A DNA stretch of 64,000 nt from Streptomyces sp. HSG2 (lineage in GTDB: Bacteria > Actinomycetota > Actinomycetes > Streptomycetales > Streptomycetaceae), in contig NZ_CP066801.1 of the NCBI RefSeq assembly GCF_016598575.1, positions 310,001-374,000 of the forward strand. Direction: 5' to 3'. How positions within the stretch are numbered: the stretch's first letter is position 1; each line of letters starts with the position of its first letter. The notes beneath the pieces were generated by a model. It was not told where the DNA came from and made no database searches. It saw only the letters and a list, made by a program, of their open reading frames with translations. This document shows, piece by piece, positions 22,166 through 36,494 of the stretch. A program made the translations under genes and the position numbers.

Positions 22166-22786
22166 ATGGCCAAGTACTTCGACGTGCACCCCGACAACCC
22201 TCAACCGCGACGCGTGGCGCAGATCGTCGCCGGTGTCCGTGACGACGCGTTGATCGCGTATCCGACGGACTCCTGCTACGCCCTGGGCTGCCGGCTGGGC
22301 AGCAGGGACGGTGTCGACCGCATCCGGACGATCAGACAGTTGGACGACCGGCACCACTTCACATTGGTTTGTCAGGACTTCGCGCAGCTCGGCCAGTTCG
22401 TCCGCGTCGACAACGACGTCTTCCGAGCGATCAAGGCCGCCACGCCGGGCCGCTACACCTTCATCCTGCCCGCGACCCGTGAGGTGCCGCGGATGCTGCA
22501 GCACCCGAAGAAGAAGACCGTCGGCGTGCGCATCCCCGACCACGTCCTCGTCCAGACGCTGTTGGCCGAGTTGGGCGAGCCACTGCTGTCCAGCACGCTG
22601 CTGCTGCCCGGCGAGGAGGAACCGATGACCCAAGGCTGGGAGATCAAGGATCGCCTCGATCACCTGCTCGACATCGTGGTCGACTCGGGGGACTGCGGCA
22701 CGGAGCCGACCACCGTGGTCGACTTCTCCGGGGGGGAAGCGGAGGTGGTCCGACACGGCGCGGGAGACCCGGCGCGCTTCGGGTAG
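22166..22786 (+). CDS. YciO/Sua5-family (threonylcarbamoyl-AMP synthase-like) protein
   Basis: 206 aa, the size of YciO rather than of long Sua5 proteins. Conserved features are AYPTDSCYALGC near residue 32, KAATPGRYTFILPAT, the basic HPKKKTVGVRIPDH and SSTLLLPGEEEP. TsaC/Sua5 makes threonylcarbamoyl-AMP for tRNA t6A37. YciO members share the fold but may act less efficiently or on other substrates. ATG 22166 has no ribosome site but sits 6 nt after a TAGGCT box. Followed, 60 nt on, by the DNA ligase gene. Confidence 0.88.
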   Translation: MAKYFDVHPDNPQPRRVAQIVAGVRDDALIAYPTDSCYALGCRLGSRDGVDRIRTIRQLDDRHHFTLVCQDFAQLGQFVRVDNDVFRAIKAATPGRYTFILPATREVPRMLQHPKKKTVGVRIPDHVLVQTLLAELGEPLLSSTLLLPGEEEPMTQGWEIKDRLDHLLDIVVDSGDCGTEPTTVVDFSGGEAEVVRHGAGDPARFG

Positions 22787-22845
22787 TCGCCCCGGGAACC
22801 ACACGCCCCCCTCCGCCGTTCGGGCGAACATCACCGGCCGGACGC

Positions 22846-23859
22846 GTGCCACGTGGCCGGGCTGTCGACACGTCACCCGTGGAGCTGCCGCTTGTCGCAC
22901 CGATGCTCGCCACGCCCGGCCGTCTTCCCCCGACCGCCCAGGACGCGCGCTGGGCCTACGAGACCAAGCAGGACGGCATCCGGGCAGTGGTCTACCTGCC
23001 GGGTGACGGCACGGTCCGCCTGCGCTCGCGCTCGGGGCGGGATATCACGGCGGCGTATCCGGAGCTGGGCGCGCTGGGCGCCGCCCTCGGCCCGCTCGAC
23101 GCCGTTCTCGATGGGGAGATCGTGGTCCTCGACGTGCGTGGGCGAGCCGACTTCCAGGCGCTCCAGTCCCGAGCGGGCCTCGGCCGGGACCTCGCCAGGG
23201 TCGCGCGGAGAGCGGCCGAGACCCCGGTCCACCTGGTGCTCTTCGACGTGATGTTCCTGGCGGGCCGCTCGCGGATCCACCACTCCCACACGCGAAGGCG
23301 GGGGCTGCTGGAGGAACTCGACCTGCGCGGGCCGTTCTGGTCCACTCCGGCGGCGTTGGTGGGCCACGGCGCGGAGGCCTTGCGCGTCACCCGCGAACAC
23401 GGTCTGGAGGGCCTGGTCTGCAAGCGCCTCGACTCGCCCTACGAACCGGGGGTGCGATCGCGTTCCTGGATCAAGATCAGGAACACGCGCACCGAGGACG
23501 TGGTGATCGGCGGCTGGCTGCCGGGCGGAGGGAGTCCGTCCGGACGACCGGGCGCCGTCCTCGTGGGCCGACGCGAGTCGGGACGGCTCCGCTACGCCGG
23601 AAGCGTGGGTACCGGCTGGAGCGACGCCGAGCGGGCCGAACTCGGGGCGCTGCTGCGAGCCGCCTCCACCCACTCCTGCCCCTTCGATCCGGCCCCGACC
23701 GTGCCGGGCGCTCGCTGGGTGGTGCCCCGGCTGCTCGCCGAGGTCCGCTTCGTCTCCCACACCCGGGCGGGGCTGCTCCGTCAGCCGTCCTGGCTGCGAC
23801 TGCGTCCCGACCTGGCGCCGGAGGATTCGGAGCGCCGCGCGCCGCGCGCGTCCGAGTGA
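22846..23859 (+). CDS. ATP-dependent DNA ligase (LigC-like, stand-alone)
   Basis: 337 aa. Nucleotidyltransferase motifs are in order: motif I ETKQDGIR (Lys is AMP-ylated), DGEIVVLD (III), LVLFDVMFL, EGLVCKR (IV) and SWIKIR (V). An OB-fold of about 100 aa follows. No polymerase or phosphoesterase domain is attached, so it is a stand-alone ligase of the kind used in alternative end joining or base-excision repair. GTG 22846 is the first start; GTG 22879, just before ELPLVAPMLA, is also plausible. Neither has a clear ribosome site. Confidence 0.92.
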   Translation: MPRGRAVDTSPVELPLVAPMLATPGRLPPTAQDARWAYETKQDGIRAVVYLPGDGTVRLRSRSGRDITAAYPELGALGAALGPLDAVLDGEIVVLDVRGRADFQALQSRAGLGRDLARVARRAAETPVHLVLFDVMFLAGRSRIHHSHTRRRGLLEELDLRGPFWSTPAALVGHGAEALRVTREHGLEGLVCKRLDSPYEPGVRSRSWIKIRNTRTEDVVIGGWLPGGGSPSGRPGAVLVGRRESGRLRYAGSVGTGWSDAERAELGALLRAASTHSCPFDPAPTVPGARWVVPRLLAEVRFVSHTRAGLLRQPSWLRLRPDLAPEDSERRAPRASE

Positions 23860-23930
23860 CGCCCGTCACCACCGGGGACGCCGAACGCCGGCGCCCCCGA
23901 GGCCACGCTCCCCTCCTCCACGCGGACGCT

Positions 23931-24452
23931 TCAGCGGCCACCGTCGGCCCGGTCCCGGAGAAAGGCGCTCACCTGGTCGACCAGCCCGCTGTCCCTGGCC
24001 GGGCCGCCGGCGGTGCCCGGGAGGGGAAGATCCAGTCCGACACCCCCCACCCACAGCCATCGTCCGGTCCACACATCGTCGACGCGCAGTTGCACCTGAA
24101 CGTCGAGCCGACGCAGTCCCTCGTCGGGACCGGCCGCGTAGAGCACAGCCGTGGCGCGACGGAGTGGATGGACCTCGAAACCCTCGATGAACCTGGAGTT
24201 CCGCCAGTCGACGAACGCGCTCTCGCCGTCGGCGCCCACCCGGACGTCCACCTGCCCGTCCTCCAAGTGGACACAGGCGCGCCGCGCGGCCCGGTTCTCG
24301 ACCGTGACCCGGAGACGGAAGTACCGGAGACCCTCGGCGGCGTCGTCGCGGCCGTGTGGAGGATCGCCCAGGTCGACGCCGTGCACACGGAGCCGTAGAC
24401 CCGGGTGCTCGTCGCACTCCTGCCAGTCCCCGACCACGTTCGGCTCGTACAC
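23931..24452 (-). CDS. Hypothetical protein, beta-rich
   Basis: 173 aa from GTG 24452, with GAGAGG 6 nt upstream. Predicted mostly beta strands (YFRLRVTVENRAA, RACVHLEDGQVDVRV, LDVQVQLRVDDVWTG) with several Trp. There is no signal peptide or catalytic motif. Not recognised. It is convergent with the DNA ligase gene. Confidence 0.6.
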   Translation of the reverse strand: MYEPNVVGDWQECDEHPGLRLRVHGVDLGDPPHGRDDAAEGLRYFRLRVTVENRAARRACVHLEDGQVDVRVGADGESAFVDWRNSRFIEGFEVHPLRRATAVLYAAGPDEGLRRLDVQVQLRVDDVWTGRWLWVGGVGLDLPLPGTAGGPARDSGLVDQVSAFLRDRADGGR

Positions 24453-24916
24453 CCCGCACCTCTCGCCCTCTCGACGCCGTTCCTATCGGCGCCTTCGGCG
24501 CACTGTCAAACGCCCGAGAGGCGCCCCATGGGAACGCCGGGCGACGATCAAGCGATGCCCAGCGGAAACCCGCGGCATCCCTCCGATCGACCTCCGGGAG
24601 CGTGCCGCACATCACGCGCCCCACCGTGACCGCGCGGCCCCTCCCGGTCGGCGCGGACGGCGGGGCCACGCGCGGGGGCCGGACGGACGGCGAGTGGTGC
24701 CTCAGGGGGGCGGGGCCGCCGCGGTCGAGAGCCGGGGCACGGCCGCCACGCCCGTGGGTCGCACGGTCCGCACTGGTCCGTCCGTGCAGTTCCGACGCCG
24801 TTTCGCTGGTGCCGTCGGGGTACTCGCCAGGCGCTCGGGGCCCTGGGGACCGGACACTGGTGGGGTACCGGTGGACGCCGGTGGACGCGACCAGGACACG
24901 CAGGCGACGAACGGAG
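24453..24916. other. Non-coding divergent region
   Basis: 464 nt between the hypothetical and VOC genes. It carries a short tandem repeat CCGGTGGACGC shortly before the VOC start. No promoter could be assigned with confidence. Confidence 0.4.
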
Positions 24917-25697
24917 ATGACCGACAACATGAACTCACCCGCCGGCCCGAGGACGAAGCATCTGGTCTCCACGCGGTCCGTCTACGGCGCCCCCTGCTGG
25001 GTGAGCCTGACCAGCCGCGACCTGGCGGCGACGGAGGAGTTCTACTCGGCGGTGCTGGGGTGGAGGTGGCGACCCGCCCGGCTCGGCGACCGGTTCCGGA
25101 TCGCGCTGGCCGGCGACACCCCCGTGGCCGGGATCGCCGCCGTCGCGACGATGTGGCACATGGCCGTGGCCTGGACCCCGTACTTCGCCGTGAACAGCGC
25201 GGACCAGGCGGCCGCCCGGGTCTCGGAGCGGGGTGGCACGGCGGCGGTGGGGCCGATCTCCCTACCTCCCGGAAGGGCGGCGCTGCTGGCGGACCGGGAC
25301 GGGGCCGCGTTCGGGGTCTGGGAGGGTGAGCTGTTCACCGATTGGGAGACCTGGCGGCACGCCCAGCCGGCGTTCTTCCGGCTCCACACCCGTGACGCCC
25401 TCGCCGCCGCGATCTTCTACGGCGAGGTGCTGGAGTGGGCGACGGACACACCGGGCTGCTGCGAGGTCCACTACGAGGGGAGCGAGGTGGTCCTCCGCAG
25501 CCGCGGCGAGGTGGTCGCGCGCATCGACTCGGGCGCACTGGAATCGGCCCCGGACCCGGCGGTTCGCCCCCATTGGCAGGTCCACTTCCACGTCGAGGAC
25601 ATCGAGTCCTGCGCCCGCGCGGCCGAGGCGAACGGCGGCAGCGTGCTGGTCGAGGACGACCTGGAGGTCGTCCTCCGCGACAGGGACGGCGCGCAGT

Positions 25698-25723
<26 letters not shown>
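24917..25723 (+). CDS. Two-domain VOC (glyoxalase-fold) protein
   Basis: 268 aa from ATG 24917; ATG 24929 is an alternative, since GGAG at 24913-24916 touches the first ATG and is 12 nt from the second. Two VOC modules are visible: [22 protein letters not shown] with a closing [10 protein letters not shown], and [22 protein letters not shown] with [11 protein letters not shown]. The arrangement resembles actinobacterial CFP30B-type proteins. Metal ligands are not fully conserved, so the reaction is unknown. The last 26 nt overlap the end of the convergent glgX. Confidence 0.85.
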
Positions 25724-27883
<2,160 letters not shown>

Positions 27884-27887
<4 letters not shown>

Positions 27888-28408
27888 CGGGCCTCCCCCG
27901 ACGCTCCCCCGCCCGCGCGCACGGTCGGACCGGTGCCCGCGAGTTCGGCCATCGGACCGGACCCTCGGGGCACGGTGAGGCCTTCCCGGGCGATGGGCCC
28001 CGGCGCCGCGCAGACCAGCGGGACACGCTCGCCGGACCGGGCACGCTGGGAGAACCAGACGACCCGGCAACCCGCGCCGGTGGCACAGCACCCCCACCCG
28101 TCGCAGGTCGCGGCCAGGTGGCGGAGGCACTCCCGCAGACCGGGATCGGGCCGCAGCACGTGGTCCTTGCCGCCGAAGGCGGTGATGAGATGCTGGCCGC
28201 TCCACCACATCTCCACGGACGTGCTCTTGTCGCGAGCGTGCTCGTCGATGGCTCGGAGCAGCATCTCCGCGCCGCCGCACACGGTGTCGACCAGATTGTC
28301 CAGGCCCCAGAACCTGAGGCGAGCCGCCAGAATGCGCCTGACCTGGGAGACCCGGTCCGGACTGACTTCCACGTCGAGGTGGTAGTAGCAGGGCACTGCG
28401 GTCTTCAT
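27884..28408 (-). CDS. ATPase-like (HATPase/RsbW-related) protein coupled to glgX
   Basis: 174 aa from ATG 28408. The N-terminal 95 residues resemble a degenerate GHKL/RsbW fold ([20 protein letters not shown] in place of the N-box ELVTNAxxHA, then LITAFGG). A Cys-containing strand ([17 protein letters not shown]) and a Pro/Gly-rich tail follow. Asn of the N-box is absent, so ATP binding is doubtful. The ATGA overlap with glgX suggests a linked role, perhaps regulation of glucan metabolism. This is inference. Confidence 0.65.
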
Positions 28409-28800
28409 CGTCCTGTGCTCCTCACCGCGCCGCCCCGTTCCGTATGCGCCCGTCACTCTCTCGAGACCGGACACGGAACGTGAGCACTCGTTGATCCTGA
28501 GTGACTCCAGCGTGAGAGCGGTAGCCCATTCGTGCAACACGAGCCCCGGGGCAACCGTTCATTGAAAACCCAACAGGACGCTCCGTGTCCGACTGTGCAC
28601 CATGAGTGCAGGAGTCGATCGTTCGGATCGCGTCCCGCAAGGGACCGCCGCGTGCCTCGGGCCTCCGGACCGGTCGGTGGGGTCCGACCTCCCGGCGACG
28701 CACCGGCGCCCATCGCCGGAGGCCGAGCCCCCGCGGCGTGGCGTGATCCGCCGGCCGGGCCTCGACGCCCGGCCCCGAGCACGTGCGGAGGTGGGTGGCG
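28409..28800. other. Divergent control region, glgX operon / glgE operon
   Basis: 392 nt without a gene. The middle is relatively AT-rich (28480-28600) and should hold both promoters. No consensus box was assigned. The glgE ribosome site GGAGGT is at 28787-28792. Confidence 0.5.
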
Positions 28801-30944
28801 ATGGGCGGCACCGAGGAGATCGGGCGTGTGGTGGTGGTGGATGTGGCTCCGGTGGTGTTGGGGGGGCGGCGGCCGGCGAAGGCGGTGGTGGGGGAGGACT
28901 TCGAGGTGTCGGCGACGGTGTTTCGGGAGGGTCCGGACGTGGTCGGGGCGGGGGTGGTGTTGACCGATCCGGAGGGTCGGCCGGGTCGGTGGGTTGCGAT
29001 GCGGGAGGTGGGGGCGGGCTCGGACCGGTTCTCGGCCTGGGTGTCGGCCGGGGTGGTGGGGGACTGGTCGTTTCGGGTGGAGGGGTGGAGTGATCCGGTG
29101 GCGTCGTGGTGGCGGTCGGCCGGGGCGCGGTTGGGGGCGTGTCCGGGGGAGGCGTGGTTGGTGTGGGAGGAGGGGGCGCGGTTGTTGGAGCGGGCGGCGG
29201 TGGGGGTGCCGGAGGGGGAGGGGCGGGGGCGGGTGCGGGCGGTGGCGGAGGCGTTGCGTGCGAGGGCGGGGGGCGGTGCCGGGGATGGGGGTGGGGTGGG
29301 TGGGTGTCTGGAGGCGGTGGAGGAGTTGTTGGTGGGGGTGTTGGGGTCGTATCCGTTGCGGGAGTTGGTGTCGTGTTCGGAGTCGTTGCCGTTGCGGGTG
29401 GAGCGGGAGCGGGCGTTGTACGGGGCGTGGTACGAGTTCTTCCCTCGTTCGGAGGGGACGCGGGGGTGTGCGCACGGGACGTTGCGTTCGGCGCGTCGGC
29501 GTCTGCCGTGGATCGCGCGGATGGGTTTCGACGTGGTGTATCTGCCGCCGATTCATCCGATCGGGCTCACGTGTCGCAAGGGGCGGGGGAACACGTTGAC
29601 GGCGGGCGAGGGGGACGTGGGGGTGCCCTGGGCGGTGGGGGGCCTCGAGGGCGGGCACGACGCGGTGCACCCGTCGTTGGGAACTCTGGAGGACTTCGAG
29701 GGTTTCGTGGCGTGTGCCGAGAAGTTGGGGTTGGAGGTGGCGTTGGACTTCGCGTTGCAGTGTTCGCCGGACCATCCCTGGGTTCGTCAGCGCCCGGGGT
29801 GGTTTCGCAGGCGGGTGGACGGGTCGGTGGCGTTCGCGGAGAATCCGCCGAAGCGGTACGAGGACATTTTTCCGTTGGATTTCGATGCGGATCCGGAAGG
29901 GATCGTGGCGGAGTCCTTGCGGGTTCTGCGGTTTTGGATGGCCCGGGGGGTGCGGATCTTTCGGGTGGACAATCCGCATACCAAACCGGTGGTGTTCTGG
30001 GAGCGGGTACTGGAGGGGATCCGTCGGACGGATCCCGATGTGGTGTTTCTTGCGGAGGCGTTCACGCGGCCGGCGATGATGCGGATTCTGGCGCAGATCG
30101 GTTTTCAGCAGTCGTACACATATTTCACCTGGCGTGACAGCAAGGCGGAGTTGACCGAGTACGCGACGGAGTTGGCTCGCGACAGTGCACACTATCTGCG
30201 GCCGAACTTTTTCGCCAACACTCCCGACATTCTTTCGTCGTACTTGCAGCGCGGTGGTCGGCATGCCTTCGAGGTGCGGGCGGTGTTGGCGGCGACATTG
30301 TCGCCGAGTTGGGGAATCTACAGTGGTTTCGAACTGTGTGAGAACATTCCCGCCGGGCCGGATTCCGAGGAGTATCTGGACTCGGAGAAGTATCGACTCG
30401 TCGCTCGTGATTGGGAGGCCGCCCGGCGTGAGGGGCGGGACATCGTCGACTTGATCGCCCGGTTGAACGCGCTGCGTCGGGCGCATCCGGCTCTGCGTCA
30501 CCTGCGCAACCTGCGTTTCCATCACACCGACAACGACCGGATCATCGCCTACAGCAAGCGCCGCGGCGACGACACCGTTCTCGTGGTGGTCAACCTCGAC
30601 CCCCACCACGCCCAGGAGGCCACCCTCGCGCTGGACCTGCCCGCTCTCGGCCTGCCCCACCCCCACCCCCAGCCCGGGCATCGGGAGGCCGGGGCGCCGC
30701 ACGAGGCGACGTCGGCGAGGGGCTTCACCGTCCACGACCGGCTGACCGAGCAGACCTTCCACTGGCACGGCGACGACTACGTCCGCCTCGACCCGGAGCA
30801 CACCCCCGCCCACATCCTCCACATCCCCCCACCCACCGACCACGACCACGGCCACGACCACGGCCTCACCGGCCGCCACGACGCCCGGGACGTCACCCCC
30901 ACCCGCGGCGACACCGCGGGCAGCCAGAGCGGAGCGGAGCGCCC

Positions 30945-30948
<4 letters not shown>
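28801..30948 (+). CDS. glgE: Alpha-1,4-glucan:maltose-1-phosphate maltosyltransferase GlgE
   Basis: 715 aa. ATG 28801 is chosen for GGAGGT 8 nt upstream; GTG 28783 would lie before that site. An N-terminal beta domain and helical insert precede a GH13_3 barrel: [35 protein letters not shown] (Asp nucleophile), FLAEAFTRP (Glu) and ANTPDIL (third Asp). It extends alpha-1,4-glucans with maltose from maltose-1-phosphate. The C-terminus carries an extra His/Asp-rich tail (DHDHGHDHG). It overlaps treS by 4 nt (ATGA). The first 1.1 kb is extraordinarily rich in G on the coding strand (codons GTG, TTG, GGG, CGG), unlike treS. Confidence 0.96.
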
Positions 30949-32663
<1,715 letters not shown>

Positions 32664-32696
32664 GCGGCACCGGCCGAGGAAAGGACGCGCGTCACC

Positions 32697-34052
32697 ATGC
32701 CGAAGACCGTTTCCCCTCGCCCGAGGCCCACGCCGTCCCACGACCCGATGGAGTCGCTCGACGGCCTGCTGCGCGAGTGGCTGCCCCGGCAGCGCTGGTT
32801 CGCGGGGAAGGACCGACCCGTCACGGACCTCTCTCTCCTGTCGACGACGGAGCTGTTCCCGGGCTGTCTGCACCTCCTGGTCCAGTCGGGGCCCGGTCCG
32901 GTACCCGACAGCGGGCTCCCCACCGGGGACTGCTACCAGCTTCTGCTCGGCATACGCGAGCGGCCCTCGCCCCGCCTCGATCGCGCGCTCGTCGGAGAGG
33001 CACGGCGAGGACCGCTGTCCGGTCTCACCGTCTACGACGCCCTGCACGACCCACGTTCGGCACGGTCGCTTCTGGAGCGCCTGCGACACGCCGGCAGCGC
33101 CGGCCCGCTGCGCTTCGAGAACGATCCGTCGCTGACGATCCCCACCGCGCTGCCCCCCCGGCTGCTCGACGCCGAGCAATCCAACTCCTCCCTGGTCTAC
33201 GGGGACCGGCTCATCCTGAAGCTCTTCCGCCGTGTCCAACCCGGCGTCAATCCCGAACTCGAGGTCACCGGCGCGCTGGCGCGGCAGGGCTGCTCCCGGG
33301 TACCGGCGCCGGTGGCCTGGTTCCGCACCACCCACCCCTACGGGGCGACGCTCGGAGTACTCCAGCCGTTCCTCAGCGGAGCCGCCGACGGGTGGGCACT
33401 GGCCCTGGAGGCCCTGGCCGCCGGAGACGACTTCACCTCCCAGGCGGAGGAGTTGGGGAGGGCGACCGCCGACGTGCACCTGGCTCTCGCGTCGGCCTTC
33501 CCCGGGGGTGCCCGCGCGGCCCACGAGCCCACCGCGCGAGCGATGTCCGAGCGGCTGACCGCGGCCTCGCACTGTGTTCCGGCCCTCAAGCCGTTCGTGC
33601 CCGGCCTCCGCTCGGCGTTCGCTTCCCTCGAACGTGGCGAGCCGGGGCCGCCGGCCCAGCGCGTCCACGGGGACCTGCACCTGGGTCAGGTACTGCGTGC
33701 CGGGCGCGACTGGTTCGTCATCGACTTCGAGGGCGAGCCGTCGCGACCTCTGACCGAACGTCGTAGCGCCCACTCCCCTGTGCGGGACATCGCCGGCATG
33801 CTGAGGTCCTTCGACTACGCCGCCCGGCAGCGCCGCCCGTGGCGCCCGGAATGGGCGCGCCGCTGCCGCGAGGCCTACTGCGCCGGGTACGCCGGCCGAG
33901 CCGGCTGGGACCCTCGGCGTGAAGACGGCCTGCTGCGCGCGTACGAGACGGATCGGGCCGTGTACGAGGTGTTGTACGAGGCCAGACACCGGCCCGACTG
34001 GCTTCCCGTACCCATGGCGGCGATCGAACGACTCGCCGAGAGAGGAGAGTGA
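32697..34052 (+). CDS. mak: Maltokinase (Mak / Pep2)
   Basis: 451 aa. The aminoglycoside-phosphotransferase-like fold shows LPRQRWFAGKDR at the N-terminus, RVHGDLHLGQVL (catalytic Asp) and FVIDFEGEPSRPL (metal Asp), all typical of maltokinases. It phosphorylates maltose at C1 with ATP to give maltose-1-phosphate for GlgE. It is 33 nt after treS; AGGAAAGG lies about 14 nt before the ATG, somewhat far. Codon use returns to ordinary balance here. Confidence 0.96.
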   Translation: MPKTVSPRPRPTPSHDPMESLDGLLREWLPRQRWFAGKDRPVTDLSLLSTTELFPGCLHLLVQSGPGPVPDSGLPTGDCYQLLLGIRERPSPRLDRALVGEARRGPLSGLTVYDALHDPRSARSLLERLRHAGSAGPLRFENDPSLTIPTALPPRLLDAEQSNSSLVYGDRLILKLFRRVQPGVNPELEVTGALARQGCSRVPAPVAWFRTTHPYGATLGVLQPFLSGAADGWALALEALAAGDDFTSQAEELGRATADVHLALASAFPGGARAAHEPTARAMSERLTAASHCVPALKPFVPGLRSAFASLERGEPGPPAQRVHGDLHLGQVLRAGRDWFVIDFEGEPSRPLTERRSAHSPVRDIAGMLRSFDYAARQRRPWRPEWARRCREAYCAGYAGRAGWDPRREDGLLRAYETDRAVYEVLYEARHRPDWLPVPMAAIERLAERGE

Positions 34053-34056
34053 CCCC

Positions 34057-36279
34057 GTGGCGCTCCACGACACCTCGTCCACCGAGCCGTCGGGTCCCGT
34101 GTCGGCGGAGCCTTCCGGGCGCAGTCCGGCACCCCCGCTCGCGCCGGAGGACCGGGAACGGCTGCTGACGGGGGCTCACCATGACCCTCACGCACTGCTG
34201 GGCGCCCATCCGGTGCCGGGCGGGGTCGTCTTCCGGGCTCTTCGCCCCTTCGCCGAGGCCGTGTCGGTGCGGACGGAGGACGCGAGGCACGACCTGGTGT
34301 CGGAGGGGGACGGACTCTTCTCGGCCCTGGTCCCCCTCGACGGGGTGCCCGTCTACACGCATCTCGTCGTCTACGGCGAGGACCGACGGGAGCTGCACGA
34401 TCCGTACCGCTTCCTCCCCTCGCTGGGCGATCGGGATCTGCGCCTGATCGGCGAGGGCCGTCACGAGGAGCTGTGGCGGGCGCTCGGCGCACGTCCCCTG
34501 ACCCACCAGGGCGTGGCCGGGACCCGCTTCACCGTGTGGGCGCCGAACGCCCTGGGGGTGCGGGTGGCCGGGGACCTCAACTTCTGGGACGGCACAGCTC
34601 ACCCCATGCGTTCCCTCGGTGCCACGGGGGTGTGGGAGCTGTTCCTCCCGGGCGTCGAGGAGGGTGCGGTCTACAAGTTCGAGATCACGGCGCGCGACGG
34701 CCGTCGGTTCCTCAAGGCCGATCCCATGGCCCGCGCCGCGGAGCCGCCGCCGCGCACGGCCTCCGTCGTCACCACCGGCCACCACCGGTGGCGCGACCAG
34801 GACTGGATGCGCCACCGCGCCGACACCCCCGCCCACGAGGCGCCGTTCTCCGTCTACGAGGTCCACCTTCCCTCCTGGCGTCCGGGCCTGGACTACCGAC
34901 GGCTCGCCGAGGTCCTGCCCGCCTACGTCCGGGATCTCGGCTTCACCCACGTGGAGTTGATGCCCGTCTCCGAGCATCCCTACGACCCGTCGTGGGGCTA
35001 CCAGGTCACCGGATACTACGCTCCCACGGCCCGGCTCGGCGGCCCCGACGACTTCCGCCACCTCGTCGACGCCTTCCACCGGGACGGCATCGGCGTCATC
35101 CTCGACTGGGTGCCCGCCCACTTCCCCAAGGACGAGTGGGCCCTGGCCCGCTTCGACGGGGAACCCCTCTACGAGCCCGCCGACCCGCTGATGGCGGAAC
35201 ACCCCGACTGGGGCACGCTGGAGTTCGACCTCTCCCGCACCGAGGTGCGCAACTTCCTGACCGCCAACGCCGTCTACTGGTGCCGGGAGTTCCACATCGA
35301 CGGCCTCCGGGTCGACGCCGTGGCGTCCATGCTCTACCTCGACTACTCGCGTGCTTCCCACCAGTGGCGCCCCAACGAAAACGGCGGCAACCAGAACCTC
35401 GCCGCCGTCTCCTTCCTCCAGGAGATGAACAGCACCGTCTACCGGTGTTGCCCCGGGGTCGTCACCATCGCCGAGGAGTCGACCGCCTGGGACGGGGTCA
35501 CCCGGCCCGCCCACGTGGGCGGTCTCGGTTTCGGCCTCAAGTGGAACATGGGCTGGATGCACGACACCCTCCAGTACCTCGCCCGGGACCCGGTGTACCG
35601 CGCGCACCACCACCACGACATGACCTTCTCCATGGTCTACGCCCACACGGAGAACTACCTGCTGCCGATCTCCCACGACGAGGTGGTCCACGGCAAGCGC
35701 TCCCTGGTCTCCAAGATGCCCGGCGACTGGTGGCAGCGCCGCGCCCATCACCGGGCGTACCTCGCCTACATGTGGGCCCATCCGGGCAAGAAGCTCCTCT
35801 TCATGGGACAGGAGTTCGCCCAGGGGGCCGAGTGGTCGCACGAGGCGGGACCGGACTGGTGGCTGCTGGACCCGGCCTACCCCGCGGAGCCCGACCATCG
35901 AGGGGTCCAGGACCTGGTGCGGGACCTGAACGCCCACTACCGCCGCGCGCCCGCGCTCTGGCGGCGGGACACCGACCCCGCCGGATTCCGTTGGGTCGCG
36001 GCCGACGCCGCCGACGACAACGTCCTCGCCTTCCTCCGCCTCGACACGCACGGCGCCCCCGTGCTTGCCGTCTCCCACTTCTCCCCCGTCGTCCGCGACG
36101 ACTACCGGCTCGACGTTCCCGCGGAGCACCCTTCCTGGCGCGAGGTGCTGAACACCGACGACGCACGGTACGGCGGCACGGGCGCCACGCGTCCGCACAC
36201 CCTGCGTGCCGAGGACGGCCGTCTCCGCCTCACCCTGCCTCCCCTCGCGACGATCTGGCTCACGCCCGCCGACGAGTGA
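34057..36279 (+). CDS. glgB: 1,4-alpha-glucan branching enzyme GlgB
   Basis: 740 aa from GTG 34057, with GAGGAG 8 nt upstream, 4 nt after the mak stop. Two N-terminal beta modules (CBM48) precede the GH13 barrel with GLRVDAVASML (Asp), VTIAEESTAW (Glu) and LPISHDEVVHGK (Asp). It creates alpha-1,6 branches in the linear glucan made by GlgE. It closes the four-gene operon. No strong hairpin follows. Confidence 0.97.
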   Translation: MALHDTSSTEPSGPVSAEPSGRSPAPPLAPEDRERLLTGAHHDPHALLGAHPVPGGVVFRALRPFAEAVSVRTEDARHDLVSEGDGLFSALVPLDGVPVYTHLVVYGEDRRELHDPYRFLPSLGDRDLRLIGEGRHEELWRALGARPLTHQGVAGTRFTVWAPNALGVRVAGDLNFWDGTAHPMRSLGATGVWELFLPGVEEGAVYKFEITARDGRRFLKADPMARAAEPPPRTASVVTTGHHRWRDQDWMRHRADTPAHEAPFSVYEVHLPSWRPGLDYRRLAEVLPAYVRDLGFTHVELMPVSEHPYDPSWGYQVTGYYAPTARLGGPDDFRHLVDAFHRDGIGVILDWVPAHFPKDEWALARFDGEPLYEPADPLMAEHPDWGTLEFDLSRTEVRNFLTANAVYWCREFHIDGLRVDAVASMLYLDYSRASHQWRPNENGGNQNLAAVSFLQEMNSTVYRCCPGVVTIAEESTAWDGVTRPAHVGGLGFGLKWNMGWMHDTLQYLARDPVYRAHHHHDMTFSMVYAHTENYLLPISHDEVVHGKRSLVSKMPGDWWQRRAHHRAYLAYMWAHPGKKLLFMGQEFAQGAEWSHEAGPDWWLLDPAYPAEPDHRGVQDLVRDLNAHYRRAPALWRRDTDPAGFRWVAADAADDNVLAFLRLDTHGAPVLAVSHFSPVVRDDYRLDVPAEHPSWREVLNTDDARYGGTGATRPHTLRAEDGRLRLTLPPLATIWLTPADE

Positions 36280-36494
36280 CGACGGGGACGTCGACGCGTC
36301 GATCGGTGCCACTCGGCCGACATCCGGGCCTCGGGCCGGCCGTGCGGCGGGCCGTCCCGGCGCGCGGAGCCGGCCACGACCGCGGCGACTTCTCCCGTCC
36401 GTGCCCCCGAACCCGCTCCTTCGGCTACATTCGAGCCCCGCCGATGACGCTGCTCATCGGATCCGTCACTCCCCGTACCCGTCAGGAGCCGCGT

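Noticed and set aside
24453..24916. Tandem CCGGTGGACGC as a regulatory repeat
   Set aside because: Only two short copies and no relation to a promoter; could be chance in GC-rich DNA.
28801..29900. G-rich repeats resembling a low-complexity or repeat array
   Set aside because: The frame encodes an ordinary GlgE N-terminal domain. The pattern is codon choice, not a repeat unit. Kept as a compositional finding only.
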